Shown: positions 9,072-15,820 of the stretch, piece by piece | How the letters are laid out: each line of letters starts with the position of its first letter | Position numbering within the stretch: the first letter of the stretch is position 1 | Made by a program: the position numbers and the translations under genes | NCBI GenBank assembly: GCA_964402115.1 | Contig: CAYOBW010000001.1 | Span: 40,794-104,793 of the forward strand | Length of the DNA: 64,000 nt | Source of the DNA: CAYOBW01 sp964402115 | Lineage (GTDB): Bacteria > Verrucomicrobiota > Kiritimatiellia > UBA8416 > CAYOBW01 | Direction: 5' to 3' | The notes under the pieces: generated by a model | Told to the model about the DNA's origin: nothing | The model's input: only the letters and a program-made list of their open reading frames with translations | Databases searched by the model: none

Positions 9072-9107
9072 AGGGGTGGAGGGTTGCGGAGGGCGCAGCC
9101 CCGCGTG

Positions 9108-9575
9108 TCACTTGCCGCCGGCGAACCAGACGCGTACGAGGCGGCGGCGGACGCCCCACTGCTGGGCGGCAGCGTGGGAGTGGAAGAACAGGTCAATGTG
9201 GTCGCCCTTCATCTTGGAACCGGTGTCTTCGACCCGGCCGTAGCCGTAGCCGTCGATGTACATGATCGTGCCGAAGGGATAGCGCGACGTGTCGGCGGAG
9301 ATCGTTCCCTTCCAGGCGTGTGCGCCGCTGGAGGTCACTCCCACGGCCTTGGGCTTGCCGGCGTTGGGACCGCTGGCGATTACCGGCGAGCCCAGCCAGG
9401 TGCGTCGCCAGTTGCAGCACACGCCGCATTTGCAGTAGCCGGTGACCGTCATGGTCCGTTCCACCGCTGCGACATGCCGCGGCGGGCGCAGTTGCTGGCA
9501 CCCGGCCAGCAGGGCCGTCACTCCGATCAACGCCGCCATCCGCAGCATGCTCTTGACCACCATGCGCGCGAGCAT
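9108..9575 (-). CDS. 3D-domain lipoprotein (double-psi beta-barrel)
   Basis: A 155-residue protein with a lipobox LLAGC (Cys25), so probably a lipid-anchored envelope protein. The body is a 3D (Asp-Asp-Asp) domain: TGYCKCGVCCNW near the start, then the three diagnostic aspartates in ADTSRYPFG, VEDTG and GDHIDLFF. This fold occurs in MltA-like murein hydrolases and RpfB/YabE-type proteins, so a cell-wall role is plausible, but this is a stand-alone domain. The start is uncertain: ATG 9575 is used, but an internal ATG at 9548 has GGTGG 8 bases upstream. It converges on the floA operon. Confidence 0.8.
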   Translation of the reverse strand: MLARMVVKSMLRMAALIGVTALLAGCQQLRPPRHVAAVERTMTVTGYCKCGVCCNWRRTWLGSPVIASGPNAGKPKAVGVTSSGAHAWKGTISADTSRYPFGTIMYIDGYGYGRVEDTGSKMKGDHIDLFFHSHAAAQQWGVRRRLVRVWFAGGK

Positions 9576-9619
9576 ACGGGAAAACGGGATCGGGAATCAA
9601 CCCCGATCCTGTTCCCTGT

Positions 9620-9755
9620 GTAACGCTGCAGTACCACGGGGGGCGCTAACGGCGGAGACCGCCGTCTCCACGCCTCGTCGCCTGCCCACGCGATGGAGAC
9701 GGCCGTCCCCGGCCGTTATGTGCCATGTACGCCCCGTGCGTCACGGAGGCGTTAC
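9620..9755. repeat. MITE-like palindromic element, copy 1
   Basis: This 136-bp element begins GTAACGC (9620) and ends GCGTTAC (9755), a terminal inverted repeat. Inside, two arms starting GGCGCTAACGGC and ending in the reverse complement around GGCCGTTA are largely complementary, joined by a short spacer containing CTCGTCGCCTGCCCACGCGA. A second copy with nearly the same core and the same ends lies at 49872-49997. It encodes no protein. The features are those of a non-autonomous miniature element. Confidence 0.75.
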
Positions 9756-9832
9756 TCCCCCGTGAATAAACCCCGTTCCGGCATCGTCAGAGTGGACAGA
9801 AGGGGACAAAAGGGAGAGAATAGGGGGCAACC

Positions 9833-10930
9833 ATGAAAACCGGATTGTACAGGGCGATGATCGGTGTGACGCTGGGCCTGAGCTTGGCGGCGCGGGCCGG
9901 CGATGTCAGCTTCGGTCTTTCGTATGCGTCAGGCGAGGCGCCGTACGAGCCCGTCTACGTCGAGGGGCAGGACGTGTCGGACGTCAACGTCTTCTACCAG
10001 ACCCTGTCTCCGCACGGTCGCTGGATCGATATGCAGGGCATGGGGTTATGCTGGCAGCCGGCTGTGGCGGTCGCGACCACGGGCTGGCATCCCTACTGCC
10101 AGAACGGCCGTTGGGTCTGGAGTACCCGCGGCTGGTACTGGCAGTCGTCCTATCCGTGGGGCTGGGCGCCGTTCCACTACGGTCGCTGGACGTTGGAGCC
10201 ATCCTGCGGTTGGGTCTGGGTGCCAGGCACGGTTTGGGCGCCGGCCTGGGTCAACTGGCGGTATGACGACGACAGCCACCTTGGCTGGGCGCCGTTGCCG
10301 CCGGGAACGACCTTCATGACGGGCTCCGGACTCTGCTACGGCGGGCGACCCGTGGGTACAGACTTCGGTTTCGGCCTGACCGCCAGCCACTATGTCTTCG
10401 TGTCTTCAGACAGCTTCCTGTCCTTTGACATCGGCTACGTGGCCATGCCGTGGTCGTCCTGCAACCGCTACTACGAGCAGTCGCATCACGTGTACCACGG
10501 CTATAACGGCCACCGGGGCGGCTCCGAGCCCTTCCGCCACGAACTGCCTCCCGAGATGATCCGGTCGCCCTCGCGCCGCAGCCTGCGCACGCAGCAGGTC
10601 GTCATGGATCGCGCAGCCGCCCCGCAGCAGCCGGCCTATACGCCGATGACCCGGTCCGGCGGTGGCTCCGAGCGCACCTACACGCCCGCGTACACGCCAG
10701 CCCCCAGCGCGCCGTCCTCGCGGCGCAGCGCGAATGTGATGTCGGTGGCGCGGCAGGCCAGTGCGCCCGCGCCCTCGTACACGCCGGCGCCGGCCACGCG
10801 CAGCGCCCCGTCCAGCCCGCGTGTCACGAGCAGTGTCTCCGCGCCGGCTCGCTCCACGGCTCCCGCGTCCGCCCCGGCCTCGTCCGGCAGCAGGCGCAGC
10901 TCGGCTATCCGGCAGATCAACGGTCACTGA
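9833..10930 (+). CDS. DUF6600-type secreted Trp-rich protein
   Basis: A 365-residue protein with a signal peptide ending AARAGD. Residues 45-180 match the DUF6600 pattern. They begin DVNVFYQTLSPHGRWID and continue with repeated W-x-P, G.W and YGRW motifs (GRWVWSTRGWYW, YPWGWAPFHYGRWT, CGWVWVPGTVWAPAWV). The last ~140 residues are low-complexity Ser/Ala/Pro/Arg. The family is found in secreted or envelope proteins of Gram-negative bacteria, sometimes with FecR domains; its biochemical role is not known to me. It lies 34 bp upstream of a small outer-membrane-barrel gene, so the two may form an envelope pair. Confidence 0.8.
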   Translation: MKTGLYRAMIGVTLGLSLAARAGDVSFGLSYASGEAPYEPVYVEGQDVSDVNVFYQTLSPHGRWIDMQGMGLCWQPAVAVATTGWHPYCQNGRWVWSTRGWYWQSSYPWGWAPFHYGRWTLEPSCGWVWVPGTVWAPAWVNWRYDDDSHLGWAPLPPGTTFMTGSGLCYGGRPVGTDFGFGLTASHYVFVSSDSFLSFDIGYVAMPWSSCNRYYEQSHHVYHGYNGHRGGSEPFRHELPPEMIRSPSRRSLRTQQVVMDRAAAPQQPAYTPMTRSGGGSERTYTPAYTPAPSAPSSRRSANVMSVARQASAPAPSYTPAPATRSAPSSPRVTSSVSAPARSTAPASAPASSGSRRSSAIRQINGH

Positions 10931-10964
10931 AAACGCAGTCTCACAACCCCATGGAGGAGTAAGC

Positions 10965-11615
10965 ATGAAGATTCGTACACCTGTTGTCCTGTGTGCCGCC
11001 CTGCTGCTGGGAACCCGCTTCGCGCCGGCTGCCGACGAGTCGTCGTCGGATGTGGTCGTGCGTTTCCAGTACGTGGCGCCGGCCGAGAGCGAGGACTGGG
11101 ACAGGGCCGTTGGCCTTGAAGGGCAGTTCCGCCTCTGGGGGTCCAAGAACGTCGGCGTGGCGCTGGCGGTCGGCTACCAGTCGTGGGCGGCGGTGGAGGA
11201 CTCCTACGTGGATGACAGCGATGGCTACTACTCCAGCTTGATCGAGGGCGATGCCGCGGTCATGCCCGTGGGGGTGTCGCTGCTGGGGCGCGGCGAGTTC
11301 ATGGAGGATGTGAACATCGTCGTCGAGGGCGGTTTGCGCTATGCCTTCGTGGATTCCTCCATCGAGAGTTCCACGTACTACGAGCGCGGAGGGGTGGGGG
11401 ATCGCACCGTCGGGACGATCGACATCGAGAACGCGGTCCTCGGCATCCTGGCCGTGGAGCTCGACATGCGCGTCTCGGAGAACCTCGCGCTGACGCTGGG
11501 CATCGGCTACCAGCTCGATCTTTCGGGCCCCAAGGAGACGTACCTCGGCGAGAGCATCGGCGATACGGACTTCTCGGGCACGCTCATCACGGCTGGCGCC
11601 TGCCTGACGTTCTAG
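10965..11615 (+). CDS. Small outer-membrane beta-barrel protein
   Basis: A 216-residue protein. ATG 10965 follows GGAGG by 6-7 bases and begins a signal peptide cleaved after APAA. The mature part alternates hydrophobic and polar residues in short strands (FRLWGSKNVGVALAVGYQSW, NLALTLGIGYQLDLSG). It ends in a terminal aromatic, ACLTF, the usual C-terminal signature for Bam-dependent outer-membrane barrels. Its size suggests an 8-stranded barrel. Function is unknown. It is probably co-transcribed with the DUF6600 gene. Its TAG stop overlaps the stop of the convergent ferritin-like gene within a CTAG tetranucleotide. Confidence 0.72.
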   Translation: MKIRTPVVLCAALLLGTRFAPAADESSSDVVVRFQYVAPAESEDWDRAVGLEGQFRLWGSKNVGVALAVGYQSWAAVEDSYVDDSDGYYSSLIEGDAAVMPVGVSLLGRGEFMEDVNIVVEGGLRYAFVDSSIESSTYYERGGVGDRTVGTIDIENAVLGILAVELDMRVSENLALTLGIGYQLDLSGPKETYLGESIGDTDFSGTLITAGACLTF

Positions 11616-12106
11616 GCCTGCCTGCGGTTCCGGAGGGCGGCGGTCAACGTGACGACGTGCGCCTTCTCCTCGCGGATGATCCGATCGAGTTGCGCTTTCG
11701 CCTCCCGGCCGGCCATGGCATCTTTCAGGCCCATGTAGAAGAGGATGGCCTGCTTCTCCAGGTCAACCGCGATCTCTAGCAGCTTGGTGAGATTCTCGCG
11801 TCCGGTCAGCTTGTCGGCCACGGAGGGGGAGCCCTCCACGCTGATACCGTCCATGACCGCTGCCAGGAAGAGGCCGCCCTCAGGGCGCAGCTCCTCGGCG
11901 CCCTCCTTCTGGGCGGCCAGGGCGAGCTTGCGCATTTCCGTGAAGACGCGCTTGTGCTCATCCTCCATGCCCGCCAGTTCCTCCAGGTAGGCCCGCGCGG
12001 CCGCGTTCTTCTGTCCGGCCGCGGCCTTGCGGTAGAACGCGGCGCCATTGCTTTCGATCTGAATCGCGAGGCCGAAGACCTCGCGCATGTTCATCAGTGC
12101 GCTCAT
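11612..12106 (-). CDS. Ferritin-like/rubrerythrin-type di-iron protein
   Basis: A 164-residue all-helical protein. Ferritin-like carboxylate/His ligands are visible as E18 (IQIESNGAAFYR), the EELAGMEDEH block near 43-51, EKQAILFY near 124 and EEKAH near 148. This is the four-helix-bundle pattern of the rubrerythrin or erythrin-like group, without a C-terminal rubredoxin domain. Such proteins reduce peroxide or handle iron in the cytoplasm of anaerobes. A stand-alone rubredoxin is encoded 2.2 kb away (14321-14479) and could supply electrons, which is inference. ATG 12106 is preceded by GGGAGGAACTC. Confidence 0.82.
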   Translation of the reverse strand: MSALMNMREVFGLAIQIESNGAAFYRKAAAGQKNAAARAYLEELAGMEDEHKRVFTEMRKLALAAQKEGAEELRPEGGLFLAAVMDGISVEGSPSVADKLTGRENLTKLLEIAVDLEKQAILFYMGLKDAMAGREAKAQLDRIIREEKAHVVTLTAALRNRRQA

Positions 12107-12377
12107 GGTGAGTTCCTCCCGGGGCGTGTACGTCAGCCGGCGGCATGCCGGCCCCCGCCAGCCCTCCGTTCGTGCGTAAGCGTGCCGCCGCCGGCTTCAG
12201 GTGTCAATGCCGAAACACAGATCGGGGTCAGACGGTCAGACGAAAAGCGTCGTGGCCCTGGCATGCGGGGCCTTACGGCGTGGCGGCGAAGTTTTAGAGG
12301 TCTTGGGATGCGGGTCGACACGTGCCGGAGCGGCCTGTCTGGGGGGGTGGTCAATCAGCCGCCCGGTTAGCGTAAGG

Positions 12378-12482
12378 GCTTGTCATCCTGAGCGGAGCGA
12401 AGGATCTCCCGCCGTAAGGCGGGCTCTCGGCGTCCGCACGGCGGGTACGCCGAGATCCTTCGCTTCGCTCAGGATGACAAGC
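12378..12482. repeat. 105-bp palindromic repeat with 30-bp arms
   Basis: The left arm (12378-12407, starting GCTTGTCATCCTGAGCG) and the right arm (12453-12482, ending CAGGATGACAAGC) are reverse complements over 30 bases with one mismatch. A 45-bp centre contains further hairpins. The TGTCATCCTGAGCG...AAGGATCT core is a sequence I recognise as recurring in intergenic regions of many unrelated bacterial genomes, usually as an inverted pair. It is non-coding. Confidence 0.75.
12408..12423. repeat. Small hairpin with GTAA loop (REP-like)
   Basis: CCCGCC, then a GTAA loop, then GGCGGG. A perfect 6-bp stem with a GNRA-type loop lies inside the larger palindrome. Confidence 0.5.
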
Positions 12483-12583
12483 GCGTTTTGCATCGCCGCT
12501 TGCAGGGTGCGACGTGTTTTTCATGGAATCGTAAGCGTCTCACACAAGCACTTATTGCGCTAGGGATGTGACGTAATTGCCCT

Positions 12584-12599
12584 GCCGCCGTGAGGCGGC
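12584..12599. repeat. Small hairpin with GTGA loop (REP-like)
   Basis: GCCGCC, then a GTGA loop, then GGCGGC. The stem and loop type are nearly the same as in the 12408 hairpin. It lies about 170 bp from the 3' end of the truncated REP-associated transposase. Confidence 0.5.
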
Positions 12600-12768
12600 G
12601 GACAGCACGCTTCGCGATGCCCATTGGGCTGCGAACGTGGGCTGCGAACGTGGTTTCGCCAAGAGAACTAGTTGCGAATGAATACGTTACAGCGTAACCA
12701 GACGACTCTGAACGGCTTGCGGCCGCTTTTCGACGGTTAAACGGCGCTGTAGGGCTCCGGCGCTTCCC

Positions 12769-13062
12769 TCACGGCCCAAGTCCCTCCGCCAGGCGTTGTC
12801 CCCCGCTGTTCGAGAATGAAGCGGGACCGATGTCCGTCCGGAAGCGCTGAAGCTGACCTGTCAGTTTCGCATAACCGCTCCAGCGCCACTCGGCGGGGTG
12901 CGTAACCGCGCCGGCGCGAACCATGTTCAACTCCACGTACAGCAGGCCATTCCACAAGTGCCGACCGTTCTCGATGACCGTGCGCTGATATGTGTCTTCC
13001 CAGAACGCGCCACTGGTTCTCTTGCGCCTGTTTTCCGCTTGTTTGCGCAAACCCATAATGCT
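12769..13062 (-). pseudogene. REP-associated tyrosine transposase (RAYT/Y1_Tnp), C-terminal remnant
   Basis: The reading frame contains RRKRTSGAFWEDTYQRT, then HLWNGLLYVELNMVRAG, then HPAEWRWSGYAKLTG. These are the conserved C-terminal blocks of RAYT/TnpA_REP transposases (typical FWEDRY...YIDLNMVRAGVV.HP.EW..SGY). The N-terminal half with the HUH histidines and catalytic Tyr is absent. The frame upstream of 13062 has no family resemblance and runs into the leader of the DUF2892 gene. About 100 of roughly 250-300 residues remain, so it should be inactive. Nearby palindromes may be its former substrates. Confidence 0.75.
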
Positions 13063-13135
13063 ACCTTCTTCGGGCCGTTTAAACGCCGCCCGGATCGGCA
13101 TACGAAGGCCGGACAGGCGCAGGAGGAGGTGGCAG

Positions 13136-13342
13136 ATGACAGTTGAGAACGCCGTTCGCACAATGGCGGGCAGTTTCGTCCTGATCAGCCTGGGGCTGGG
13201 GTACTGGGTGCATCACGGCTGGTTCCTGTTCACGGCCTTTGTCGGCGTGAACCTGATCCAGTCGGCTTTCACGGGCTTCTGCCCGGCCGAGCTGATCTTC
13301 CGCCGGATGGGCCTGCGCTCAGCCGGTTCCTACGGTCGGTAA
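13136..13342 (+). CDS. DUF2892 (YgaP-type) small membrane protein
   Basis: A 68-residue protein from ATG 13136, with AGGAGGAGG 5-13 bases upstream. It shows the DUF2892/YgaP transmembrane pattern: ENAVRTMAGSFVLISLGLG near the start, two membrane helices (about 8-25 and 29-50), and a GFCPAELIFRRMGL tail. The FCP motif of the family is present. In other bacteria this domain is often fused to or beside a rhodanese, but none is seen here. It probably sits in the inner membrane and may handle sulfur species. It begins right beside the truncated transposase. Confidence 0.88.
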   Translation: MTVENAVRTMAGSFVLISLGLGYWVHHGWFLFTAFVGVNLIQSAFTGFCPAELIFRRMGLRSAGSYGR

Positions 13343-13351
13343 GGAGCGGTC

Positions 13352-13711
13352 GTGCTGGCTTTCGCGCAACGGATTCCGGTGGCGGTCCAGACGTCGGTCC
13401 TGCTGCTGTTCTCCAACCTCTTCATGACCGTGGCGTGGTATGCCCACCTCAAGAACCTGTCCGATCGCAAGTGGTACGTTGCGGCGGTGATCAGCTGGGG
13501 GATCGCGTTCTTCGAGTACATCATCCAGGTGCCCGCCAACCGGATTGGCTACACCGAGTTGAGCCTGGCCCAGCTCAAGATCCTGCAGGAGGTTGTGACC
13601 CTGTCGGTCTTCGTGCCCTTCGCGGTCTTCTACATGAACCAGCCGCTGAAGCTCGACTACGTCTGGGCCGGGCTGTGCCTGGTAGGGGCGGTCTACTTCA
13701 TCTTCCGGTAG
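13352..13711 (+). CDS. DUF486 / DMT-family small membrane protein
   Basis: A 119-residue protein from GTG 13352, with AAGGAG 6 bases upstream. Four hydrophobic segments are visible. Conserved motifs of DUF486 are clear: FMTVAWYAHLK, SWGIAFFEYIIQVPANRIG, LKILQEVVTLSVFVPFA and LDYVWAGLCLVGAVYFIF. It belongs to the drug/metabolite transporter superfamily as a small four-helix member. The substrate is unknown. It lies 9 bp after the DUF2892 gene, so the two are probably one transcript. Its 3' end overlaps the convergent response regulator by 14 bp. Confidence 0.9.
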   Translation: MLAFAQRIPVAVQTSVLLLFSNLFMTVAWYAHLKNLSDRKWYVAAVISWGIAFFEYIIQVPANRIGYTELSLAQLKILQEVVTLSVFVPFAVFYMNQPLKLDYVWAGLCLVGAVYFIFR

Positions 13712-14069
13712 CGGCCGCGGCAGTCAGGGCATGCTTGACCATTTTCAGCATGTCGTCCATGGAGAACGGCTTCTGCAGGAAGTGGACGACGTTCCCGAAC
13801 TCCTTGAGCTCCTTCTCGTCGAACCCTTCGAACCCGGCCATCACGATGGTGGGAACCTTCAGGCCCTCGGCCTGCATCAACAGGAGCAGCTCGGCGCCAT
13901 TGATGCGGGGCATGTTCATGTCGAGAAGCACGCAGCGGCAGGTGGCTGATTTCACAAGGTCGAAGGCCTCCACGCCGTCGGCGGCCGTGGCCACGCGGTA
14001 GCCCTGATTTTCCAGCACCGTTTTCACCAGGGTGCAGATCGCCTGGTCGTCGTCCACCACGAGAATCAT
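13698..14069 (-). CDS. Single-domain response regulator
   Basis: A 123-residue receiver domain with no output domain. Acidic pocket residues are D6/D7/D8 (VVDDDQAI), the phospho-acceptor is Asp50 (LLDMNMP), and the conserved lysine is Lys100 (FLQKPF). The conserved Ser/Thr after beta-4 appears to be replaced by Ala (PTIVMAGF, Ala78), which may alter phosphorylation-driven switching. ATG 14069 is used because the motif starts immediately after it; GGCGGAG lies upstream. No kinase is adjacent. The GAF-PAS kinase at 57312 is 43 kb away and cannot be assigned as a partner. Confidence 0.9.
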   Translation of the reverse strand: MILVVDDDQAICTLVKTVLENQGYRVATAADGVEAFDLVKSATCRCVLLDMNMPRINGAELLLLMQAEGLKVPTIVMAGFEGFDEKELKEFGNVVHFLQKPFSMDDMLKMVKHALTAAAATGR

Positions 14070-14192
14070 AACCGCATCTCCGCCTTTCGAGGGCGGGCAG
14101 GTGTCGCGAGCCAGACCCGTATCCCCTTGAAGGAGAGCATACGTGCCCACCCTCGCCGCTGCAAGCCCGGATTCCATGGCGGAAAAAACAGG

Positions 14193-14221
14193 TTGAGCCG
14201 CTGCGCGCCCGCCGCTATAGT
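14193..14221 (+). promoter_or_regulatory. Sigma-70-type promoter candidate for rubredoxin
   Basis: TTGAGC (14193-14198) and TATAGT (14216-14221) are separated by 17 bp, about 100 nt before the rubredoxin ATG. The spacing is ideal and each box has 4-5 of 6 consensus bases. It is a prediction from sequence only. Confidence 0.5.
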
Positions 14222-14320
14222 GCGCGGAGTGGGTCGGCACAGGTCCGGCCTTGCCAGGCGGGGCCGCGGACGGGGCGTCGCGGTTCGGACGGAAAGACAG
14301 CAACACCAGGGAGACGACGT

Positions 14321-14479
14321 ATGGACAAGTTTGTCTGCAACGTGTGCGGGTATGTCTACAACCCGAAGACTGGCGATCCGGATAATGGGATCGAGCCCGG
14401 CACCCCGTTCGCTGAACTGCCGGACGAGTGGGTCTGCCCCGAGTGCGGCGCCTCCAAGGACGATTTCTCCCCCGTTTGA
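14321..14479 (+). CDS. Rubredoxin
   Basis: A 52-residue protein, complete from ATG to TGA. It carries both rubredoxin knuckles: VCNVCGYVYNP near the start and WVCPECGASKDDF near the end. Four Cys (C6, C9, C39, C42) coordinate one iron. PGTPFAELPDEWVCP is the classical core segment. The length is exactly that of typical rubredoxins. It acts as a cytoplasmic one-electron carrier, often feeding rubrerythrin or superoxide reductase in anaerobes; a ferritin-like candidate partner lies at 11612-12106. The ACCAGGGAGACG leader provides a Shine-Dalgarno sequence. Confidence 0.97.
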   Translation: MDKFVCNVCGYVYNPKTGDPDNGIEPGTPFAELPDEWVCPECGASKDDFSPV

Positions 14480-14618
14480 CGGCTTCGTGACGGACTGGGA
14501 ACCCTGGCGGGTGCGTTCGCACCGGCTGGCGGCAACTCTGTCGCGCGGCGCACGCGGTGGTGTGGGTCGCGCGGGTAGCGGAGTCGGCTGACCGGACGCG
14601 GGCTTGGGAGGGCGGCGG

Positions 14619-15755
14619 ATGAGTTTCGACCTTCGGCTGGATGTGCCCCACGGCAACGCGCGGGCCGTTCAGGTTCAACTGGACGGAGACCTGCCGGAGG
14701 TTGAGTTCGCGGCCAATCCGCATGGTGGTCCGGAAGCGCTCTGGTTCTGTTTCCGCCTCGTGTCGAAAACCCCCGCGCCGCCGCCGGGCGCCCGCGTGCG
14801 CCTCACGCTCAAGTACGCCGATGTGGCGCTGACGGCCGCTGCGGCGGACTTGCAGCCGGTTTACCGACCCGCTGAACAGGGCTGGCATCGCGCCGGCGGG
14901 GCCGTCGTGACCCAGGCGTCGGACGGGCAGGCGCGCCTGTCGTGGGTTGTGCCCTTCCCGGCTCCCACGCTGGACGTGGCGTGGTGCTTCCCCTACGGCA
15001 AGCCGGAGGTCAGTTCGCTGCTCGACAAGTCCAAAGGCTACTGGCGCAGCGATGAAATCGGGCTCAGCCCGGTCGGTCGTCCCCTGATGCGCCTCTCCAA
15101 CGAGTACGGCTCGCCGGGGGGCGCGCGCCAGGGGCTTTACCTGCTCGCGCGGCAGCGGGGCGGCGAAACGCCCGGCTCATGGGTGCTGGACGGCGCCTTG
15201 CAGTTCTTCTCCCGTGTCCGCAAGCACCCGTTCCTGATCTGGTGCGTGCCGCTGGCCGACGTGGATGGTGTGACGCAGGGGCGCCAGGGCAAGGACGCCT
15301 ACCCCTACGATCTGAACCGCGCCTGGACCACGCCCCCGCTGCTGCACGAGTGCCAGGTGTTGCAGCAGGACCTGGTGCGCTGGCAGGGGCGCTGCCGGCC
15401 GGCGCTTCTGCTCGATTTTCACGCCGCGGGCGCGGGTGACGCCGCTGGTTTTGCCTGCCTGCTGCCGGCGGTCGAAGCAACCGCGGCCGTGCGTGGCGAC
15501 GCCGAGAAATGGGCGAACATCGTGAACCAGGAGCTGGGAGCCGATTATGCCGCCCCGGATTTCAAGCGCACGTGGCCGCCCCGGTCGGGCGAGGCCTCCG
15601 CGCTGAGCTATGCGGCGGAGAAACTCGGCGTGCCCGCCCTGGCGCTGCTGGCGCCCTATGGCCGGAGCGGTCCCACGGTGCTGGCGCAGAAGCATTACCG
15701 CGAGGTGGGGGAGCGCGTGGCGCGCGCCCTTGTGCGGCGGGTGGGCGGCGGGTGA
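14619..15755 (+). CDS. M14-type carboxypeptidase-like protein with altered metal motif
   Basis: A 378-residue protein. ATG 14619 is chosen because GGGAGG precedes it by 6-7 bases. Residues 1-115 look like an N-terminal beta-sandwich, and the rest has the order of M14_6-type cytosolic carboxypeptidases: GETPGSWVLDGALQFF, then PYDLNRAWTTPPLLHE, then LLLDFHAAG. In active family members the first motif reads HPGE, supplying a zinc His and Glu. Here it reads RGGE, so the His is missing while the Glu and the later His (DFHAAG) remain. It may be inactive, or bind metal differently. No signal peptide is visible. The fold assignment is moderately sure and the activity doubtful. Confidence 0.68.
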   Translation: MSFDLRLDVPHGNARAVQVQLDGDLPEVEFAANPHGGPEALWFCFRLVSKTPAPPPGARVRLTLKYADVALTAAAADLQPVYRPAEQGWHRAGGAVVTQASDGQARLSWVVPFPAPTLDVAWCFPYGKPEVSSLLDKSKGYWRSDEIGLSPVGRPLMRLSNEYGSPGGARQGLYLLARQRGGETPGSWVLDGALQFFSRVRKHPFLIWCVPLADVDGVTQGRQGKDAYPYDLNRAWTTPPLLHECQVLQQDLVRWQGRCRPALLLDFHAAGAGDAAGFACLLPAVEATAAVRGDAEKWANIVNQELGADYAAPDFKRTWPPRSGEASALSYAAEKLGVPALALLAPYGRSGPTVLAQKHYREVGERVARALVRRVGGG

Positions 15756-15790
15756 GCCGCTGCGTGCATGCAGGCGCAAGCGCAGCGGCT
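15755..15790 (+). terminator. Hairpin between M14-like and mutarotase-like genes
   Basis: AGCCGCTGCG (15755-15764) pairs perfectly with CGCAGCGGCT (15781-15790), with a 16-base loop, directly after the TGA stop. There is no T-run, so it may be a weak or Rho-assisted terminator, or an mRNA-stabilising hairpin. Confidence 0.4.
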
Positions 15791-15820
15791 TGACGGGGCC
15801 ATGAAAGGCGGAAACAGAGC

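Larger units (their letters stand above)
12107..12768. other. Gene-poor region with palindromes and hairpins
   Basis: No convincing coding sequence exists in these ~660 bp. The region contains a 105-bp palindrome (12378-12482), two small hairpins with GTAA and GTGA loops (12408-12423 and 12584-12599), a 13-bp tandem duplication (12627-12652), and a GTTACAGCGTAAC near-palindrome around 12685. Together with the truncated REP-type transposase next door, it looks like a landing site for small mobile repeats. Confidence 0.6.

Noticed and set aside
12201..12563. A plus-strand frame through the 105-bp palindrome
   Set aside because: The product is low-complexity and read through an inverted repeat. 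No ribosome binding site or family is seen.
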